In this document: one piece after another, positions 6,433 to 8,539 of the stretch
Layout of the letters: the number at the start of each line of letters is the position of its first letter
Numbering within the stretch: position 1 is the stretch's first letter
Made by a program: the position numbers and the translations under genes
Notes under the pieces: generated by a model
What the model was told of the DNA's origin: nothing
What the model saw: the letters and a program-made list of their open reading frames with translations, nothing else
Database searches by the model: none
NCBI GenBank assembly: GCA_945883885.1
Contig: CAMCYM010000062.1
Span: 1 to 8,539, forward strand
DNA length: 8,539 bases
Reading direction: 5' to 3'
Origin: Chryseobacterium gleum
GTDB taxonomy: Bacteria > Bacteroidota > Bacteroidia > Flavobacteriales_D > Sanyastnellaceae

Positions 6433-6505
6433 TCGGGATGACTGGACTTGAACCAGCGACCACACGTCCCCCAGACGCGTACTCTACCAACTGAGCTACA
6501 TCCCG
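6433..6505 (-). tRNA. tRNA-Pro(GGG)
   Basis: A complete 73-base cloverleaf folds on the minus strand. The acceptor stem CGGGATG pairs with CATCCCG, with C1-G72 and discriminator A73, the known bacterial proline identity elements. The D arm is GCTC-AGTTGGTA-GAGT. The anticodon stem CGCGT/ACGTG (one G-U) carries the loop CTGGGGG, giving anticodon GGG with G37, which reads CCC and CCU proline codons. The variable loop has 5 bases. The T arm is GCTGG-TTCAAGT-CCAGT. The 3' CCA is not encoded (the bases after A73 are CCT) and must be added after transcription. The gene is a single unit with its own promoter and terminator. Confidence 0.97.
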
Positions 6506-6515
6506 GAAAGGGCCG

Positions 6516-6545
6516 CGAAGTTAACTCGATTTTCACGGATTGCAA
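6516..6545 (-). promoter_or_regulatory. Promoter of tRNA-Pro
   Basis: On the minus strand a -33 TTG (6545 to 6543) is followed, after a 19-base spacer, by TAACTTCG (6523 to 6516), a 7 of 8 match to the Bacteroidota -7 consensus TAnnTTTG. Transcription would start close to the tRNA 5' end at 6505, leaving a very short 5' leader. The spacing and position fit a housekeeping promoter. Confidence 0.6.
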
Positions 6546-6585
6546 CCGGCGGGCGTTGCAGGCCCCACGGCTCGGGCGCTCGGAT

Positions 6586-6593
6586 TAAATTTG
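6586..6593 (+). promoter_or_regulatory. -7 promoter element of pheT, possibly leaderless
   Basis: TAAATTTG is a full match to the Bacteroidota -7 consensus TAnnTTTG and the most AT-rich spot in this GC-rich gap. Only 6 bases (GGCCCC) separate it from the pheT ATG at 6600, so the transcript would begin at or within a few bases of the start codon. The nearest upstream TTG (6556-6558) is 27 bases away, longer than usual for a -33 box. The 94-base gap 6506-6599 holds this element and the divergent tRNA promoter and nothing else that I can identify. Confidence 0.55.
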
Positions 6594-6599
6594 GGCCCC

Positions 6600-8539
6600 A
6601 TGAACATCTCCTTCCGCTGGCTCCGCGACGTCTTTCCGACCACGTGCACGCCCGAACACGCCGCCGCCGTGCTGACGGCGACCGGGCTCGAAGTCGAAGG
6701 CATCGTGCGACACGACGACGTGCCCGGCGGACTCGAGGGGGTGGTCGTCGGCCGCATCCTGACCGCTGAACGCCACCCGAACGCAGACCGCTTGCAGGTG
6801 TGTACGGTGGACATCGGCACCGGAACGCCGGCCACCATCGTCTGCGGTGCGGCAAATGCCCGTGCAGGCCTGACGGTCGCCGCCGCCCTGCCCGGAGCCG
6901 TCCTGCATCCCGTCGAAGGCGATCCGTTCACCATCAAGACGAGCAAGATCCGCGGTGAAGTCAGCGAAGGCATGCTGTGCGCAGAGGACGAACTCGGGCT
7001 GGGGCACGGCCACGCGGGCATCGTGGAGTTGGACGCCGCGCTTGTCCCCGGCACGCCGGCGGCCGCGGCCTTCGGCATCGGGTCGGATGCGGTCCTTGAA
7101 ATCGGCCTGACCCCGAACCGAACCGACGCCATGAGCCACATCGGCGTGGCCCGCGACCTGCGCGCCGGCCTCCTGCTCGGAACGGTCGACGGCATCGGAG
7201 GTACCGGCGCCGATCCTGTGCCCGACCTCGTGGTTCCGGACGGCCCAGAACTCGTCTACGCCGACCGATCTGGCAGCATCGCCGTCACCGTCGAAGCGGC
7301 CGAAGCGTGCCCGCGCTACCTCGGCCTGCTCATCGAAGGGGTACGCACCGTGCCCTCTCCTCCCGACGTCCAAAAGCTCTTGACCGCCATCGGGCTCAAG
7401 CCGATCAACGCCGTGGTGGATGCGACGAACTATGTGCTCCACACCCTCGGAACCCCGCTGCACGCCTTCGATGCCGACCGCATCTCCGGCGGACACGTCG
7501 TCGTCCGCAAAGCCTCCGCCGGCGAGCGTTTCATCACCCTCGACGGCGTGGAGCGGACGCTCGACGCAGAGGACCTCGTCATCGCCGATGCCGCACAGCC
7601 GATGGCGCTGGCCGGGGTGCTCGGCGGAAGTACGACCGGCGTAGGACCGGAGACGACGCGCATCTTCCTGGAATCCGCGTGGTTCGCCCCGGTGGGCATC
7701 CGCAAGGCGGCCCGACGCCACGGGCTGTCCACCGACGCGTCGTTCCGCTACGAGCGGGGTGTAGATCCGGAACTGACGCACCGCGCACTGCGCCTCGCCG
7801 CGCGCCTCGTGGTCGAATGGGCGGGCGGCACGGTAGCCGCGACGGCTGCAGAGGCCGAAGCAAAGGAGGCGGTGCCGGGTCCGGCGCGGGTGCGCCTGGG
7901 ACACGGGGATTTCCGTCGCCTCGTCGGGGTGGAGATCGAGCCCGAGCGCCTCGCAGCGCTGCTCGCGGCGCTGGAGTTGCGGGTGGTGGCCCGCGATGCG
8001 GAGGGAATCGACCTCGAGGTGCCGGCCTACCGTGCCGATGTTCGCAGGCCGGCCGACGTCATCGAGGAGCTCCTGCGCATCCACGGGTTTGACCGGATTC
8101 CGCTGCCCGGGCAGGTGCGCATGGCGTTGCCGGAGCCCGGTCGTGGGAACCGGGAACCGATGCGGCGGGCCGTCACGGACCTGCTCGTCGCGCGGGGATT
8201 TACCGAGGTCATGCACAATTCGTTGACGCGCGGCGCATACGTCGAGCGGTGGTTGCCGGAAGCCGCTGCCACGCGGGTGGCGCTTCGGAATCCGCTGAGT
8301 TCCGACCTCGATGTCCTGCGGAGCGACCTGCTGTTCCAAACGCTGGAAACGATCGCCCGCAACCGGCATCATCAGCATCCCGACCTGCGGATGTGCGAGT
8401 GGGGGCGGGTGTACCGGCGCGCGGGCGATGCCTTCGTCGAGGAGGAGCGGCTGGTGCTGGCCGCCACCGGGCGAGGGACGCCGGAATCGTGGAACCGGGG
8501 GGACGATGCGGTGGACCACTTCGGGCTGAAGGGGGAGGT
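6600..8539 (+). CDS. pheT: Phenylalanyl-tRNA synthetase beta subunit, 5' part (3' end outside window)
   Basis: Non-catalytic subunit that binds tRNA-Phe and provides editing in the alpha2-beta2 synthetase with PheS. The window contains 646 codons of a usual total near 800; no stop is reached. Visible in order are: the N-terminal strand MNISFRWLRD; the OB-fold tRNA-binding domain (about 40-150; VVVGRILTAERHPNADRLQV at 48-67, KIRGEVSEGMLCAEDELG at 116-133); the B3/B4 editing domain (about 215-390; INAVVDATNYVLHTLGTPLHAF at 269-290, ending SFRYERGVDP at 381-390); the B5 domain (about 425-500; VPAYRADVRRPADVIEELLR at 474-493); and the start of the catalytic-like core (from about 515; FTEVMHNSL at 534-542). 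The ATG at 6600 matches the family N-terminus. It is divergent from tRNA-Pro and separated from pheS by about 1.8 kb. Confidence 0.97.
   Translation, partial: MNISFRWLRDVFPTTCTPEHAAAVLTATGLEVEGIVRHDDVPGGLEGVVVGRILTAERHPNADRLQVCTVDIGTGTPATIVCGAANARAGLTVAAALPGAVLHPVEGDPFTIKTSKIRGEVSEGMLCAEDELGLGHGHAGIVELDAALVPGTPAAAAFGIGSDAVLEIGLTPNRTDAMSHIGVARDLRAGLLLGTVDGIGGTGADPVPDLVVPDGPELVYADRSGSIAVTVEAAEACPRYLGLLIEGVRTVPSPPDVQKLLTAIGLKPINAVVDATNYVLHTLGTPLHAFDADRISGGHVVVRKASAGERFITLDGVERTLDAEDLVIADAAQPMALAGVLGGSTTGVGPETTRIFLESAWFAPVGIRKAARRHGLSTDASFRYERGVDPELTHRALRLAARLVVEWAGGTVAATAAEAEAKEAVPGPARVRLGHGDFRRLVGVEIEPERLAALLAALELRVVARDAEGIDLEVPAYRADVRRPADVIEELLRIHGFDRIPLPGQVRMALPEPGRGNREPMRRAVTDLLVARGFTEVMHNSLTRGAYVERWLPEAAATRVALRNPLSSDLDVLRSDLLFQTLETIARNRHHQHPDLRMCEWGRVYRRAGDAFVEEERLVLAATGRGTPESWNRGDDAVDHFGLKGE

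Noticed and set aside
6585..8519. A 644-codon open frame on the minus strand opposite pheT
   Set aside because: Its protein is rich in Arg, Gly, His and Val with no recognisable domain, and it mirrors the third-position GC bias of pheT. Long antisense open frames are expected in DNA of this composition.

Overview
The window is ordinary chromosomal DNA of high G+C content and very dense coding. It most likely comes from a member of the Bacteroidota, probably a Flavobacteriales-like lineage with unusually high GC. Four things point there: promoter -7 boxes of the TAnnTTTG type; almost no Shine-Dalgarno sequences; PheS and CysS motif variants that I recall as Bacteroidota-like (RNEAISARAHC in PheS motif 2, KMAKS in CysS); and pheS separated from pheT. 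This assignment is inference from motifs, not from a search.

Layout, left to right. On the + strand is the 3' part of cysS (cysteinyl-tRNA synthetase, cut by the window edge). It overlaps by 4 bases an M28-family lipoprotein resembling bacterial type II glutaminyl cyclases. After an 80-base gap with a 14-bp direct repeat in 21-bp register comes a 571-residue membrane protein: signal peptide, TPR-like helical repeats, one membrane helix and a decayed histidine-kinase ATPase domain. Its 3' end overlaps that of the minus-strand pheS by 20 bases. pheS is preceded by, and overlaps by 4 bases, a gene for a lipoprotein cyclophilin-type prolyl isomerase, so those two form a minus-strand operon. Divergent from it is a small + strand lipoprotein with a transthyretin-like beta fold. 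This meets, tail to tail, a minus-strand gene for a 118-residue uncharacterised protein. Next, still on the minus strand, come an intrinsic terminator, tRNA-Pro(GGG) and its promoter. pheT starts divergently from the tRNA promoter region and runs off the right edge.

Functionally the window is dominated by translation: three aminoacyl-tRNA synthetase genes and one tRNA. Interleaved are exported proteins: the putative glutaminyl cyclase, the prolyl isomerase, a small lipoprotein and the TPR membrane protein. The glutaminyl cyclase and prolyl isomerase would act on secreted proteins. The predicted mature N-terminus of the TPR protein is Gln, which makes it a plausible substrate of the neighbouring cyclase.

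I found no mobile element, CRISPR array, phage gene, toxin-antitoxin pair or defence system. The most interesting items are the degenerate TPR histidine kinase, the direct repeat in front of it, and two genes whose putative -7 boxes lie so close to the ATG that their mRNAs may be leaderless.
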